Shown: positions 46,645 through 59,576, counted from the stretch's first letter. The stretch: DNA of 64,000 bases from Polytrichum commune (GCA_950295325.1 OX485806.1:29512001-29576000), one strand, 5' to 3'. Notes: generated by a model not told the origin, from the sequence alone. Numbers and translations: made by a program.

Positions 46645-47745
46645 CCCTACCCTACCAAATTCCCTTTACATTTGGGTGGGTTTGTCCTTACTCACACTAG
46701 AATCTAGTAGGTAAGTGGCTTACCTAATCCCTCAATCCGGCCCAACTTCATCAACTTTTTGCGGGCCCAACCTTATCACATGTAAAGTGATGAGGCCCAA
46801 TTTAGGTCCCGATGTTCTTGAGGGAAAGTGTAGTGAAGAAAATTAACCTTTTATGAACCAACGGTAGAGATGTTCATTATCCAACAAATGAGCCCAATTT
46901 GACCCATGTTGAGAGTTTGAGCCAAGGAAGAGCTCGTCCCAATTTCTTCAAGCCGGTCTGAAGGTTTTGTGCCATAATTGTGCAACCCAGGACACCACAT
47001 GGAATGAGCAAGTGTTCAAGCCCAACCCTAGCATAAATCCCTTGGGCCATATTTGATGAACTTGAGTGATCCTATTGGTCCAAATTTTTAGAGTTTGGAT
47101 TGGCCCTCAATTTGGCCCCAAGTATCAAGTGGGCTTAAAATAGGGTCCTCCATGGCACCGTCCTACATCAGTCTTGCGTCTCTTTCCCAACTTCTCAAGT
47201 CTTGTCTATAAATCTTCATTGAGGCCCAATAGAGTTTGGTCCCTCTTTGATAGATTTGTTCAATAGGAATTTGTAAGATTGTCTTGTGTTGGAGTTAAAT
47301 TTTGAAAGTTGGGCGAAGCTTTTTGGACCTCCTCTTGCAATCCCCAAAATTTTGAAAGATTTGAAGACTTCAAATAGGTCCTCTCATGGGACCCGAGAGC
47401 CTACTAACCTCCTCATGCCCCTTACCAAGAATGGAGTTCTAGACCAACATTGGTTCTCTTGAGTCTTCAACTACTCTTAATCCTTCGATGACCGACACTT
47501 GAAGGTTAAAGATTCCTTAGTGGGTGTATGGAAGTCTAGCTGCCCGTGTCCACAACCCTCCATATTCTAGCGGACCACTAGCATGTGGTTGGATGGTGGC
47601 TTGTGCTTAATTACATGCAAACACCTCTGACCCATTATTTAAAAAAATCTAGTGGGCAAGTGGCCTACATGAAAACTCATTCTTAATTACACATGAATCG
47701 AACCGGTTCTAGGGCTAGCCCCAAGCCGTGTATAAAGTGGGCCGA
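46645..47745. mobile_element. Mosaic of MITE fragments bounded by family C ends
   Basis: The left 90 bp (inverted) and the right 170 bp (direct) match the two halves of the family C element at 13286-13655. Between them lie pieces resembling the 34610-34803 MITE (CGGGCCCAACCTTATCACAT, GGCCCCAAGTATCAAGTGGG), and a terminal piece CCGTGTATAAAGTGGGCC follows at about 47729. It looks like a larger family C relative that took up other elements. Confidence 0.5.
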
Positions 47746-48065
47746 AGATACTAAAATTCTCTCAAAGTTTTGAAGATGTAAACATGGTAAAATAAGTTTC
47801 ACCCAACTTACAAAATTACTCTCCGACACAAGACGATCTTCCAAACTATTAACAAATAAGGCTCTCAAAAGAGGGACCAAACTCTCTTGGACCTCATCTA
47901 ATCTAGGATTTCTAGACAAGAGTTGAGAAGAGGGGAGACGGAGACTCATTCTTGAACGACCGTTGACGACTTCTCGTTGCCGTCCTCGTCGTCGCCGACA
48001 CCGTCGCCGCAGATTCCGATGTATTCATCCGACCGAGCCTCGATGCCGTCGCTCGTCGGACCGAC

Positions 48066-48094
48066 GAGAGAGAGAGAGAGAGAGAGAGAGAAGC
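48066..48094. repeat. (GA)n microsatellite in the GPAT9 upstream region
   Basis: About fourteen GA units, 230 bp before the GPAT9 ATG in a locally GC-rich stretch, possibly within its 5' leader. Confidence 0.9.
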
Positions 48095-48327
48095 AAGAGA
48101 GAGAAGCAAGAGATAGCGGAAGAAAGAAAAGAGAGATTCACTAAAGTCTCGCTTTCTCTCTCGAGTAAGTTAAGACCTTAGTGACTCGAAGCTCAAGCTC
48201 GGTCGAAGGTCAATTGCAGCCATTTTCGGGAAGAGTGCACACTTAGTACAAGGAAGACCTTGCAAAAGAAGCAACACTGAAGCGACAAATTCCATCCCAC
48301 CGAATTTGCGAAGCAGGGGTGGTGGCG

Positions 48328-51300
48328 ATGGAGGAGGCCGACGCCAGACACGAAGAGCAGCGCAAGCAGCAGCATCAGCAAGAGGAGCTTCATGTGGATG
48401 ATTTCTTGACCAGGAGTGCAGAGGAGGAGGAGGAAGATCCCGCCGTCGCCGATTTCGACAATAAAATGCAACTGTGAGCATATATATCCATCCTCCATGT
48501 GGTGATGGGTCCCCTGTTTTTGCAACGAGTGCTTGTGGATGGCATGACTCTTTGGATTTTCGGAGGATTTGCGAATTTAGCCACGTGTTGGTCGTGTGGT
48601 GGTTCGCAGACGTGATTTGCTGGATATCTCTCCGGTGCTGGGAGAAGGCGCGGGCGCCATAATCGATGTAAGTGTGCTGGCGAAACAGCCCTCTCATCAT
48701 TCCATCCTGAAATTCCATTCTCTTACGGGTCGATCTGTACAGTAAGAGTGCTAACTACGTTGTAGAGAAGAAATCCACTTTTTCCCACTTGAATTTGGAT
48801 GTATCGTTAGAATCATCAGGTTAGGTTCAAATCTTCCTCCTCTGTTGTGCAGACCAAGTTCAGAGGTCGTGTCAGTGGATTGCTTGTGAACTTCTTATGC
48901 ATTCCACCAAACTCTCTGCCTTTTCTGAAATCTCTGAAATTCCATCCGTATATTTTCTTTTGAATTCTTTCACAGGTCGATCTGTACAGTAACACTTTTA
49001 ACTATGCTGTAGAGAGATGGAATCCACCTTTTCCCGCTTGAATTTGGATGTTTCGTAAGAACCAGGTTAGGTTTTATTTTCTCCTTCTGAAATTCTTCTG
49101 CACTCACAAGAACCTTCATATAACCAAATTTCTGAGACTCCATCTGAGGCTTCTCTCCTGCATTCTCCAGTTCGATCTGTACAGTAACTCTTAACTACGT
49201 TGTAGAGAGGGAATCCACCTTTGCCCGCTTGAAAGTGTCGTTAGAATCTGGTTAGGTTCAAATTTCCTCCTCCGTTGTGTAGACCAAGTTGAGAGGTCGT
49301 GACAATGGATTGCTTGTGAACTTCTTATGCATTCAGAAGAACCATTCCGCTAACTATCTGCCTAATCTGAATCTCTGAAATTCCATCCGAAGATTTTCTC
49401 CTAAATTCTCCAGGTCGATCTGTACAGTAACTCTTAACTATGTTGTAGAGATGGAGTTCACCTTTTCCCACTTGAATTTGGATATCGTTAGTATCAGGTT
49501 AAGTTCAAATGTTCTCCTCTGTTGTTTAGAACAAATTTGAGAGGTTATGTCAGTGGATTGCTCCTGAAAAATCGTCTGCATTCACAAGAGCCGTCATAAT
49601 AACCAAGCTTTCTGAGGCTCCTTTCCTGCATTCTCCAGGTCGATCTGCACAGTAATGCTCTTGATTATGTCGTAGAGATGGAATTCACCCTTCCCAACTT
49701 GAATTTGGATGTATCGTTAGAATCAGGTCAGGTTCAAATTTCCTCCTCTGTTGTGCAGACCAACGTGTGAGGTTATGCCAACGGTTTGCTTGTAAATGCC
49801 GTTTGCATTCCTAGAACCATCATTTCACCGAATTTGTGAACCCCCATCTGAGCCTTCTCTCCTGCATTCTCCAGGTTGATCTGTACAGTAAAACTATTAA
49901 CTACATTGTAGAGAATGAAAATCCAACTTTCCCACTTGAATTTGTATGTATCGTTAGAATCAGGTTAGGATCAACTGTTGTGCAGACCCAAGGTTGGTCG
50001 TGTCAGTGGATTGCATGTGAATTTCTTATGCATTCACTAGAGTCTCCTGCACCTTGTGCTAAATCTTTGTGGCATACGAGAGGGGTCCTAGTGCTAATGA
50101 ATCAAGTTTTAGGGGAGCCGTACCCGATTGCTAACAGGTCAGCTGGAGCACAAGCATGTCCGATGTTGTCCAATGAATTAGCTCACTAATTTGCACCCAC
50201 AGAGAATAAGCTTCCTGTTATGGGTTGTATCCTGTCAAGCTTGACCTTATGGCATCTGAATTTCTTAATTGTAAAATATTTTATGCAGGATTCCTTCACC
50301 AGGTGTTTCAAGTCAAATGCTCCCGAGCCCTGGAACTGGAATGTATACCTATTTCCGCTCTGGGTTTGCGGTGTGTTTATACGTTATTTTATCCTGTTTC
50401 CGATAAGGTAAGGTCTCCTTCCTGATTTTTGCAACTTTTCCTGTTTTCAGTTTTTGAAAATGATAGATATGCATTTGTCTATGTAGATGCATATAGTTTC
50501 ATTGTAGTTGTCAGGCTAAGCCATTTTGCTGATGTGTATTCCTCATTGAATACGAGGAGGCACATTTATCACCCATAACAGATGACCCTGCCATGGCTCG
50601 ACCACTACGTCCGGTAATGGACGCATTTTCATCCTGGCATTGCCCAGCAGGTTGAGCACCTCCTACATCCTGTGGTAGGGCACGTTGCACCCATTTCATA
50701 ATTAAGTCATTGGGGTTGATAACCTGCTTGTGTTATGTTGGCAGGGTCGTGTTACTTGCTGTGGGATGGATAATATTTTTGGGTCTGTTCTTCCCTGTGC
50801 ATTTTGCTTTGAGAGGCCATGATACACTTCGAGGCCAAATTGAGGTGAGCATGAGGTGACATGTCGATCACGTTTCCTTCGATCTAACTTTCAAGCAAAG
50901 CAATCAAATGTTTTTTCTGAGGGGGTACTTAGCTTGAATTTGATTTAGACTGTGGTGTGCTCTTTCTGCAGAGAGGCCTGGTGGAGTTTATTTGTAGTGT
51001 ATTTGTGGCCTCCTGGACAGGTGTTGTGAGGTATCATGGGCCGCGACCAAGTAGACGTGCCAAGCAGGTTGACCCTTTTCATTGCCTTTCAGTATGGTGT
51101 TTTGAATGTTGTGGTCAGGCCAAGCAAATTTGCTGATGTGTTTCCTCCTCATGAGGAACACATTATCACCCGTAATTGATGACCCTACCATGGCCTAACC
51201 ACTACGTGATGGACATGTGTTGCCCTGCCATGGGCTGTAGTTTGACTGGCTGCCTATTGCAGCAGATGGCAAGGCTCCTTGCATCCATTACCTAGTTCAT

Positions 51301-54300
51301 GACATTCTTCACCAACATGAAGAATGATCCTTTCCTCACTAAGCATGAATGCTGACATCTCCATCTGAACAATGTTATGAAGTGTCATAGTTGAGAAGAC
51401 CAATGGAACAGGAAGAAAATTCTTCAAGTTAACCTGTCTCTTGCATCATCGTTAGTGTATCACCTTGATAACTCCCAAGCAGGAAGTGAGAATGGGTTCT
51501 GCTTCTTTGTGTCAATCGCATAATAGTATTCCCATGTATGGAAAATGATGAAACAGGAGTTTTCTTCCCTTTGACTTACCAGCCAACCCATCCTCAAAGT
51601 CCACTTTTAAATTGTGAATATCCACATGGTGGCTTATGTGGACAGAAGGTGAATCTCATGATGCTTCTGATGAGTCAAATGAAAATGGGCACATTGTATG
51701 TGATACTTCGGATTAGAATTGCTTACAGCGATCGTCATGTAAATTACAGGTTTTTGTAGCAAATCACACCTCCATGATCGATTTCGTCATTCTGGAACAG
51801 ATGACTGCTTTTGCTGTGATTATGCAGAAGCATCCAGGATGGGTTGGTGAGTCAATCTGCTCAATCCCCTTCCGTGCTTGAGGAATTTTATTTATTTTTT
51901 ATTTTATCTTTTTGTCTCTCTCCTTTATTCTTTGCAATGTTGTATCTTCTCTTTGGGAATCAGCTTTACCTTGTCCCTTATTATCCTCCTACAAACTTCG
52001 CAAAGCACCTCACCCTCTATTATGGTCTTTGCATGGCATGAAACTATTCCTATACATGCAGGGTGAGTCTTTCCAGGTTCCTATTTTCAAGGTCTCATGT
52101 AAAACCTTCCTTACTATGGCTGAGAATGGCAGGCTTCTTGCAGACAAACGTGCTTGAAAGTTTGGGTTGTATTTGGTTCAACCGGACAGAGGCTAATGAT
52201 CGGCATGCTGTAGCAAAGAAGTAAGCTCTTCTTATACAACTACAGTAGAGTTATCCTTCAACTCTCGGGCTTTTTAATGATAGTTGGTCCTTTATGATTT
52301 CCCATTGGTTGATTTGCATACAGTGTCTATAATATATATCCACTTGGTGCATGCTTGGAGGTAGTGTTTGAGATTGAATGAAGAGCAACCTTTTGTGGTA
52401 CATTGAGGGCCAAACTCTAGCACTTCTTGGCATGCCAAAATTAGTTTGACCCTCAATGATCCAATATAGAATGCAAACCTCCATACTACCTCCAAGGATG
52501 CACCAAAATCTCACTGTACATGGAAGGTGTTGTACTGATTAAACAACCAACTACTGACCACAGTCCCATTGAGCTGATGAATAACTCTAATGGCCTTCAA
52601 TTTGCAATGGAGTAAGAATCAGGACTGTTTAAGCTTGTAGAGTTGTCATCAAAGGCTTGGTTTTTCTTATATCACAATCTTGCAACTTTATGATTTGGTT
52701 GCAGACTGAGGGTGCACATTGAGAACCCAGATGCAAACCCTCTTTTGATTTTCCCAGAGGGCACATGTGTCAACAATGAGTACACAGTCATGTTCAAAAA
52801 GGTTTGTTTCTACCTGTTCAGATGCATATTCCTCCAGGCTGTAGTGTCCGCATCGGTATTGGTTGGTGTATTATCCATTTTGTCACTTGAGGACGATGTT
52901 TACCTGAGCCTTGATACAGATCAATAAGCATTCACAAGAGTACGCCAATCCTTAAAGATCAGCTAGATGCCCACAAATTGCATCCCTGCATCTAATCTAC
53001 CAATTCCACGAGTCTTCAGAAATTGGTTGGGCAATGAATTTGATGGGCTCTGTTGCATGTGCAGGGCGCCTTCGAGCTGAACTGCACTGTGTGCCCTATT
53101 GCAATAAAATACAACAAGATCTTTGTTGATGCTTTCTGGAACAGCAAAAAGTAAGATTCTGGGATCTTCTTATAACACCCTCGGCTTCCTGAAACAAAGC
53201 AGTTGCTTGCTATACTACACATAAAACCTGGGAGGACACGTTTTGCAAAAACCTATAAATGGGATTGAAAGTTCTATTCAGATAAACAAAGCATTGGATT
53301 AAAACTTTACTCAATATTCATTCAACTTATGCATTATTTGTTGTGTCAAATGCCCTTCTTCACATACATTGTATTGAATTCAAGAAAGAAACCAAGTGTG
53401 TGATACAGCTGTAGCAGATGATGGAGTAGGGAAATCAATTACTTTAGGAACGTACTATCCCAATGTGGAATCTACAAATAAATTTGGTCACTTAGTGGGA
53501 TATTCTGATCTGTTCTGGTGCAGGCAATCATTTACAATGCATTTGGTGCGGTTGATGACATCCTGGGCAGTGGTTTGTGAAGTGTGGTATTTAGAACCCC
53601 AAACGCTGCGCGAAGGTGAAACTCCCATCGAGTTTTCGGAAAGGTGTACATCCCGCTTCCCCACCATTTGCTTGTTTTGCTGCTTACCCTCAACTCCTAA
53701 TTGCATGAACCCTTGATTGTATGTAAAAAGCTCCTAGCTGGATACACGTTGATCAGTAAACAATGTGCCAACTATAGCTTGAAGAAGTACTTATTGAAAT
53801 TGGCATAAGCTATAGCTTGAAGTCGAAGATAGATTAAACTGGCAGTCAAAAGTGTGCAGGTTGAACTAGAACTATGGATTGAAATTGGTCTAAACGAGGG
53901 TGTGGTATTATACGTATATGGGGAGAACACATGGGACAATCATGTTGTGGTATGTTGTTGCGGGTTAAGGAATGTAATTGCATCACTCTGGTGGTTGGCT
54001 CTTGCCCCTTGTGACTTATTAGTCACTCCCTATCTTGAGGGATAGGCTAGTCATTCCCTGGAGCATGTACGACCTTAAGGCTTTCTCTAGCCATTACGCA
54101 CTGCCTCTACTAGGCATTGCAGTTTCTCAAAGCTTTAGGCATAATCTAGGCACTCTAAACAAGGAATAGTGTTTTGTTTGTTAGAGTTTATTTTGACTAA
54201 TTTGGTGGCATGGCCCTTGTGTGCTAACATATTAGCACTCTTTAGTTATTGCATAGCGAACTTAGTAGTTGCTTCTACCTTGAGCAAGACTACTACTAGA

Positions 54301-55163
54301 CTACTACTATTTGAATTTTATTACATAGCCTACTTACAAGTGCCTCCTACCTTGAGGGATAGGCTAGTCATTTCCTTGAGCTTACACAACCTCAAGGTTA
54401 TCTCTAGCCATTACAGAGTGACTCTACTAGGTAGTGCAATTTCTCATAGCTTAAGGCATAATCTAGGCATTCTAATCCAGAAAACATGTTTTGTTTGTTG
54501 GAGTTCATTATGATTGTTTTGGTGCCATGGCCCTTGTGCTCTAACACACCTTGGTTACTGCGCAGTGAACTTACTACTTCCTTGTGATTACTCCTATACA
54601 TAACAAATTGAGTTTCATTACATAATGAACTTACGAGTTGCTCCTACCATTATCTTGAGCCTGTACAAGGCTATCTCTAGCCGTTGTATAGTGACTTTAC
54701 TATTGTAGTTGTTCATAGCTCAAGGCATAATCTAGTACTCTAAACAAGGAAATTGATTCATTTGTTAGGGTCCATTATTACTGATTTTGTGGTATAGCCC
54801 ACGTGTGTTGATGTGCCTTTGTTGTCCTCGATTGTAGGGTGAGAGAAATGATTTGCAAGAGAGCAGGAATTAAGAAGGTTCCGTGGGATGGTTACCTCAA
54901 ATATCATCGTCCAAGCCCAAAGCTCACAGAGAAGAAGTAATTTTCTCTACTCTACTCCCAAACTTTGCAAATCACTCCTTTCTTAAGTTTACTCCCACTA
55001 TAATTGAATCTTTAAAGTCTTATAGATCATTATCTTGTTTTATACAAAAGAGGCATTTTGGGTGATTCTCCTTGATCTGAAATTCTACAATTTTGGTTGA
55101 TGCAGGCAACAGAAATTTGCAGAAGCAGTAATCCGACGGCTGGAGTCAAGAGCATTACCCTGA
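48328..55163 (+). CDS. GPAT9: Glycerol-3-phosphate acyltransferase 9 (ER type), complete, 12 exons
   Basis: Exons: 48328-48473, 48610-48667, 50289-50407, 50745-50844, 50972-51067, 51750-51846, 52133-52220, 52705-52801, 53065-53150, 53524-53643, 54838-54936, 55106-55163. All introns are GT-AG and the phases fit, giving 387 residues (Arabidopsis GPAT9 is about 376). The enzyme transfers an acyl group from acyl-CoA to the sn-1 position of glycerol-3-phosphate at the ER, the first step to phospholipids and triacylglycerol. The acyltransferase blocks are visible: H179-T-S-M-I-D184 (HX4D), GCIWFNR (217-223), FPEGT (251-255) and VCPIAIKY (276-283). Hydrophobic segments at about 87-106 and 109-130 are likely membrane spans. 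The N-terminus is Glu/Gln-rich and divergent; exon 2 encodes the conserved RDLLDISP. The protein ends RRLESRALP, unlike the acidic C-terminus of Arabidopsis. Introns 2 and 10 contain tandem repeats and intron 7 holds a transposon fragment. The reading frame is intact, so the gene is probably functional. Confidence 0.95.
48715..50045 (+). repeat. Six-copy tandem repeat in GPAT9 intron 2
   Basis: The marker CGATCTGTACAGTAA (or one change) lies at 48731, 48978, 49173, 49416, 49641 and 49877, periods 195-247 bp. Units share GTTGTAGAGA, CCCACTTGAATTTGGAT, TCGTTAGAATCAGGTTAGG and GTCAGTGGATTGC. Copies differ by indels, so the array is not recent. Confidence 0.85.
50515..51300 (+). repeat. Diverged repeat pair in GPAT9 introns 3 and 5
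   Basis: Segments with TTTGCTGATGTGT, TTATCACCC, ATGACCCT(G/A)CCATGG and ACCACTACGT occur in intron 3 (about 50510-50700) and intron 5 (about 51110-51300). Exons 4 and 5 lie between and are not duplicated. Confidence 0.65.
52395..52615. mobile_element. MITE-like fragment in GPAT9 intron 7
   Basis: Matches the second half of the family C copy at 25032-25365: CTTGGCATGCCAAAA, CAAACCTCCA, CCAAGxATGCACC, AACAACCAACTxC and ATAACTCTAATG in the same order. Confidence 0.6.
54020..54780 (+). repeat. Three-copy tandem repeat in GPAT9 intron 10
   Basis: CTTGAGGGATAGGCTAGTCATT occurs at about 54032 and 54351. The following blocks (CTCTAGCCATTAC, CTACTAGG, AAGGCATAATCTAGGCA, TTTTGTTTGTT) recur a third time, degenerate, from about 54650. 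Period about 300 bp. Confidence 0.8.
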
Positions 55164-55439
55164 TGAGCTACCAACTTTCCTTGTAAATGCAAATATTTTG
55201 GGCACAGCTTCTCTATCATTTCATCAATTTGTGCAACGAGGAGAATCTTTTATCGGTGGTAATATAGCTAATGTAACACCTGAAATGAGATCAGGTTACT
55301 TGCATCAGAAGCTGCGGAGTTCTTGTTGGTGTACATACAGAAGTTTTGAAGATGTATGTTAAAGTTTTGATTACTGAAAGCTTGATCTTACAAGAAATTC
55401 TGTAAATGGTTTTTTTCTTTTTTTTTCTTCTATTTTTCC

Positions 55440-55768
55440 AAAGGTATTATTTGTAGATACACTACAATACTCTCTACATGAAAATCCAACTGCAATGTTA
55501 TGATATCAATATGGTGATAGATATCATATTTGAATTTATTTGAAATATTCTCGGATTAAAATTCACATAACATTCAATTTTTTTCCATAACAAATGTTTT
55601 TGAGAACTTGTGTCTAACCAGTGGATATATTTCACTAGTTCAATGTATTGACTGCATGATGTTTTGTGTTTCTCTTATGTGGTGACCAAAACTAAATTGA
55701 CACTCCTCACAGAAGAATATAGAAGTTGTAGATCATGTGTATTTGTAGGAAATGCTCACATAAAATAA
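55440..55768. other. 3' flank of GPAT9
   Basis: AT-rich, with T runs at 55411-55437. Probable 3' untranslated and intergenic DNA; no discrete polyadenylation site is asserted. Confidence 0.4.
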
Positions 55769-55770
55769 TA

Positions 55771-56054
55771 CTCCCTCCGTCTCAAAATGATTGTCCGTGT
55801 TTCTAACTTTGGTGGGATTAAGGCCCGTCGACCATTGACCAAGTAGTTGTAAGTATGACTCTTAACATGGAAAAGAGCTACTACTCTGAAACGCCTTGGA
55901 AGTTGCAGTGTCAAAAGACTTCTTGATATAGAAAGTTTGGTGTGAAAATATTTGACTTTTGAGTCTCAACTTTCTAGTCGGGCAGATAAACCGGACAATC
56001 ATTTTGGGACCAAAAAATCCGGAAAGTAGGACAACCATTTTGGGATGGAGGGAG
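55771..56054. mobile_element. Stowaway-type MITE
   Basis: Starts CTCCCTCCGTCTCAAAATGA and ends TTTTGGGATGGAGGGAG, with TA on both sides (55769-55770 and 56055-56056). This is the classic Stowaway (Tc1/mariner-type) terminus with a TA duplication. 284 bp, non-coding. Confidence 0.95.
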
Positions 56055-56056
56055 TA

Positions 56057-57205
56057 TTTTGTTGGAGGTCATCATGTTCTTTAATTCAATCTTTATGCTT
56101 AAATTTCTTTTGATTCATATCATATACATGCCAAATCAAGTTTGTGTTCAACTATGGTAAACATATAATAACCACAATTATGAATACCTTATTAACGTTC
56201 ACCAATAAACTCAACACATTAATGCAACTTTCTACTCAGATACTTACTTAGTATTATCCATAAACACTCAAAGTTGGAATAATCTCTTGAGAATTTAGAT
56301 TAATATGTATGTACAATAAATTAATCCTCTTCTCCATGGCACTTAAATAAAAAAAACGTTCGTAAACTACTCCGGGACATATGGAAACCATACCCCCAAG
56401 ATGAAACTTCAATTTCTATGATGCAACACAAAACCATGTGGATCAATCCCAAAGATATCCATTACATACCTATGATGAGGATTGCATTTTCCAACACCAT
56501 CATGCTTGGTCCACAAATTGACACAATGTTCTCAATGGAACAAGGTATAGTACACTAAATATACCAATTAGTTAGAGTGGTACTAATTCAAGTCACACGC
56601 ACAATCTAGTCAAATCTCAAAGTTACCGAGGGCTAAGGTTGTCATCGAGGAGGAGGCTTATAGGCCTTTCCCGAAATGCCGCCCTCGAAGGCGGCCGCGT
56701 CACTTTGTAGGGTTAGGGTTTGTCTATGTGAAGTTCGAATCCTCGGAAGCCAAGTCGCAAAGAAAACTCTCGGCATTGCTTCTTCATCTCAGTTGCCACA
56801 TTAGCCACTGTATGCTTGACCAATCTACTTGTGACTGCAACCAATTAAATAGATATTGCAATCTTTTCCACGTTGCAACCAATCCCATTTTGGGAGAGTG
56901 GAAATCTGTTGAGTGACACTAAATTCACGACCACATTAAGTTCTATGCTCATTTACCATAGATTTCAAGAAAATGAATCCGTGCTTGTGATTAGTGCACA
57001 ACCATATGCATGTCAATGACTAGTGCCAAGTGTTTGTACATTTAGTGATAAGTGCCAAGTGTTGTTACTTTGCATGCCAAGTGCCGATATTTTAAGTGAA
57101 CAGTGCAAAGTGCCAAGATGAACAATGCTTCCTAATCTTAGATCTAAGATCTTTTGGTTGGCACTAATCCAAAGAATGCACCTTCACCAATTCCCCACAT
57201 TCACT
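56057..57205. other. Intergenic, no gene recognised
   Basis: Short iterations of CAAGTGCCxA(A/G) around 57020-57120 and no recognised gene. Confidence 0.4.
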
Positions 57206-57207
57206 AC

Positions 57208-57504
57208 ACAAAATATGATATTTCGTGTTTGATTACATTGACTGTTGTTACCACCCTACCATGCTCAACACTAATTCCCAATTCTTTGACAATTAGTGTT
57301 AGATATAAATGTGCTGCTACCTTCCCTACTGCCACCTCCCTTATTATATATATTTTTTCATATCCTTATTAACACTAAATTCAAACATGTAACTTCCACA
57401 TAATACCATAGTTGATATTTAGTGTTTGAGTTTACATTTAATGTTACTTACTTTCATAGGGTTATTGACATTTAGTGTATCAAACACTAAATATCATATT
57501 TTGT
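57208..57504. mobile_element. MITE-like element with CACAAAATATGATATTT termini
   Basis: The 28 bp at 57206-57233 and the inverse of 57479-57506 match at all but one position. TA on each side could be a duplication. The left border reads CACTACACAAAA, so a CACTA-type origin is an alternative. An extra 17-bp hairpin arm lies at 57412-57428. Confidence 0.55.
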
Positions 57505-57506
57505 GT

Positions 57507-59576
57507 ACTTGTTATCTTTAGTGTAGTGGTCAACTTGAATGTAGACAATTTGTCAATGAAATTAGTAAAGAATGTTTTGAATATCTTCTAGAATGTGTGA
57601 TGTTCTACAACATATGGACTCTCACAACAACATGCATGTAGAGTCAACTATTTTATAGCTTAAATTGATCTTTTTGGAGACATACACGATCTTACTTTAG
57701 GAGAACCCCATTGGGAACTTTAGGAAGCCTCTAGGAACCTTCAAAATCCCACACAAATGCTCTCATACAACCGGCTGAACAATCAACCCCTTCATCTTAC
57801 AAATCTTGGTTTCTCATCACCTGAAATTTCATCTTAGCTCAAAAATTTTGTTAGATGGGGCGATGTGAATGGATGGCTTGGATGTAGTCAACCCAGGAAA
57901 CCACACCCTCCATTCACACCGCCTCAGTGACATGGGGACCCCACGCAACTCCCTGTCCCATTTCCTCTCCTCTTCCCTACTAGACGTTACGATCACATCA
58001 ACACCAAATTTGTCAAAGCGTATGATGCAAGGCCGTGATCATCACCACGGCACTCGCTACTTAATTTCACCGCTCGCATCTCACACCGCCAGTCGTTCCA
58101 ACCACAGCGACTCACATTCCGCCTCGCTTGCTCAGAATTTAATGTAATGTTTCTCTCCAAACGAAATCACTGATGACTTGTCCGGATCTATGTCGTCGTA
58201 GCATGGTCGGTTGCCTGGCCAAAGGTGTGCACATGCCCCTCACAAGTCAATGCTAGGCTTTCTGATGTAGATTAGTGCACGGTGGCAAGTGAGGTTTGGT
58301 TGAGCAATTTTTTCGGTAGCTCGGGCCGGTGTCTGTGTACCCAGTTTTAGTGCTCCGAACGAAGGTGAATTTTGGTTTTGTGATTTTTGGCCGTGTGGTT
58401 GATGATGCGGGGAACTGTTGTCGTGGACGAGGTTTGAGGAAACATCGGAGAGGTTAATCTTGGACGGGGGAGGGGGGGGAAGGAGCTTATTCCTTGAGAT
58501 AGGATTGAATAGCTTTGCGCAAATGACTGTATGCATGTGAAGTGGACAGTGAAGAGGAGCTTTGTTTCTTCCTTTTTGTCGATTGCTTTGTTGTTAGAAT
58601 GAAATCCATGTTAACTGTGAATGGGATGATGCACAAGTGGCACTCTCTTCAATCTGCGAGAGAGCAGGGGTTAAGCGCATGCATGTTGAGCACACTTTTA
58701 GCGCTGAGCATGGGAACGCTGTGGTTAGATTTAAAAGTTTTAGAAGATTTCTCGTGAACAATTGACATGGGATTTGAACGCACCAAGTAGTACTTGAATT
58801 CCGTATGTAAAAGTTACAAGGGTTCAATGTTTCTATTGGTAGACCAAACCACCAGCACGGGAAGCTGACTGATGTGAAATTGGTGGACGTTTTTAGAATT
58901 AATATGTACCTGTTGTGAAAGATATTTTAGGGTGTTGGTTTCTAGCACCATTTAGGGACATGGCTAGTTGGCCTGTATAAACAATCGACGAGTTTGAGAG
59001 ATTCTTCCGTAGAGAGACGAAGACTTGATGAATAAACTGACTACCTACATTTAGAATGAATCATTAATTATCTTGCTGTGTTGTGCTGATCGCACTGTAG
59101 TAACTTAGTAAGTCGACGGGATTATAATGGGAGTGAGCGAGAAGACCCCGCTGTTGCAGCTATCCGAATGTCCTGAACAGGCAAGTGAACCCCTTGCTGT
59201 CTCCCCGCCAATAGCATTTGACCGTCAATGTCTATGAGACACTCAAAACTTGGCACTTTTAGTTCCCCGGTCCTCTTCGGCCAGCAACTATATATGTAAC
59301 GCAAGAATTTGCAAGTCATCGTAGACATTGTGATTGATTGACTGATCTGGTCGATTTGGATTTGAGTATCTACTGTAACCTCTAATCTTCATACGTACCT
59401 ACCTACACGTTGAGGTTCAACCAGTTCTTAATGAAGACATGTTTTCAATCGTGTCGGGGGTTTCAGCATTTAAGAATCAGCCCCCGACATATGTATGAAC
59501 ACGACTGGAGCTGTCAATCAAAATATGGTGAAGATGGAAAAATCTGCATGTTCTCTAGACGCCTCTGTGGAAGACC
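57507..59576. other. Upstream region of the ABC-transporter-like exons
   Basis: A locally GC-richer stretch (about 57850-58450) could be a promoter or leader for the following exons, but no coding exon with a recognised domain was found. Confidence 0.3.

Noticed and set aside
57869-58147. 92-codon frame in a GC-richer stretch
   Set aside because: Ser/His-rich composition and no domain or splice partner; more likely promoter or leader DNA.
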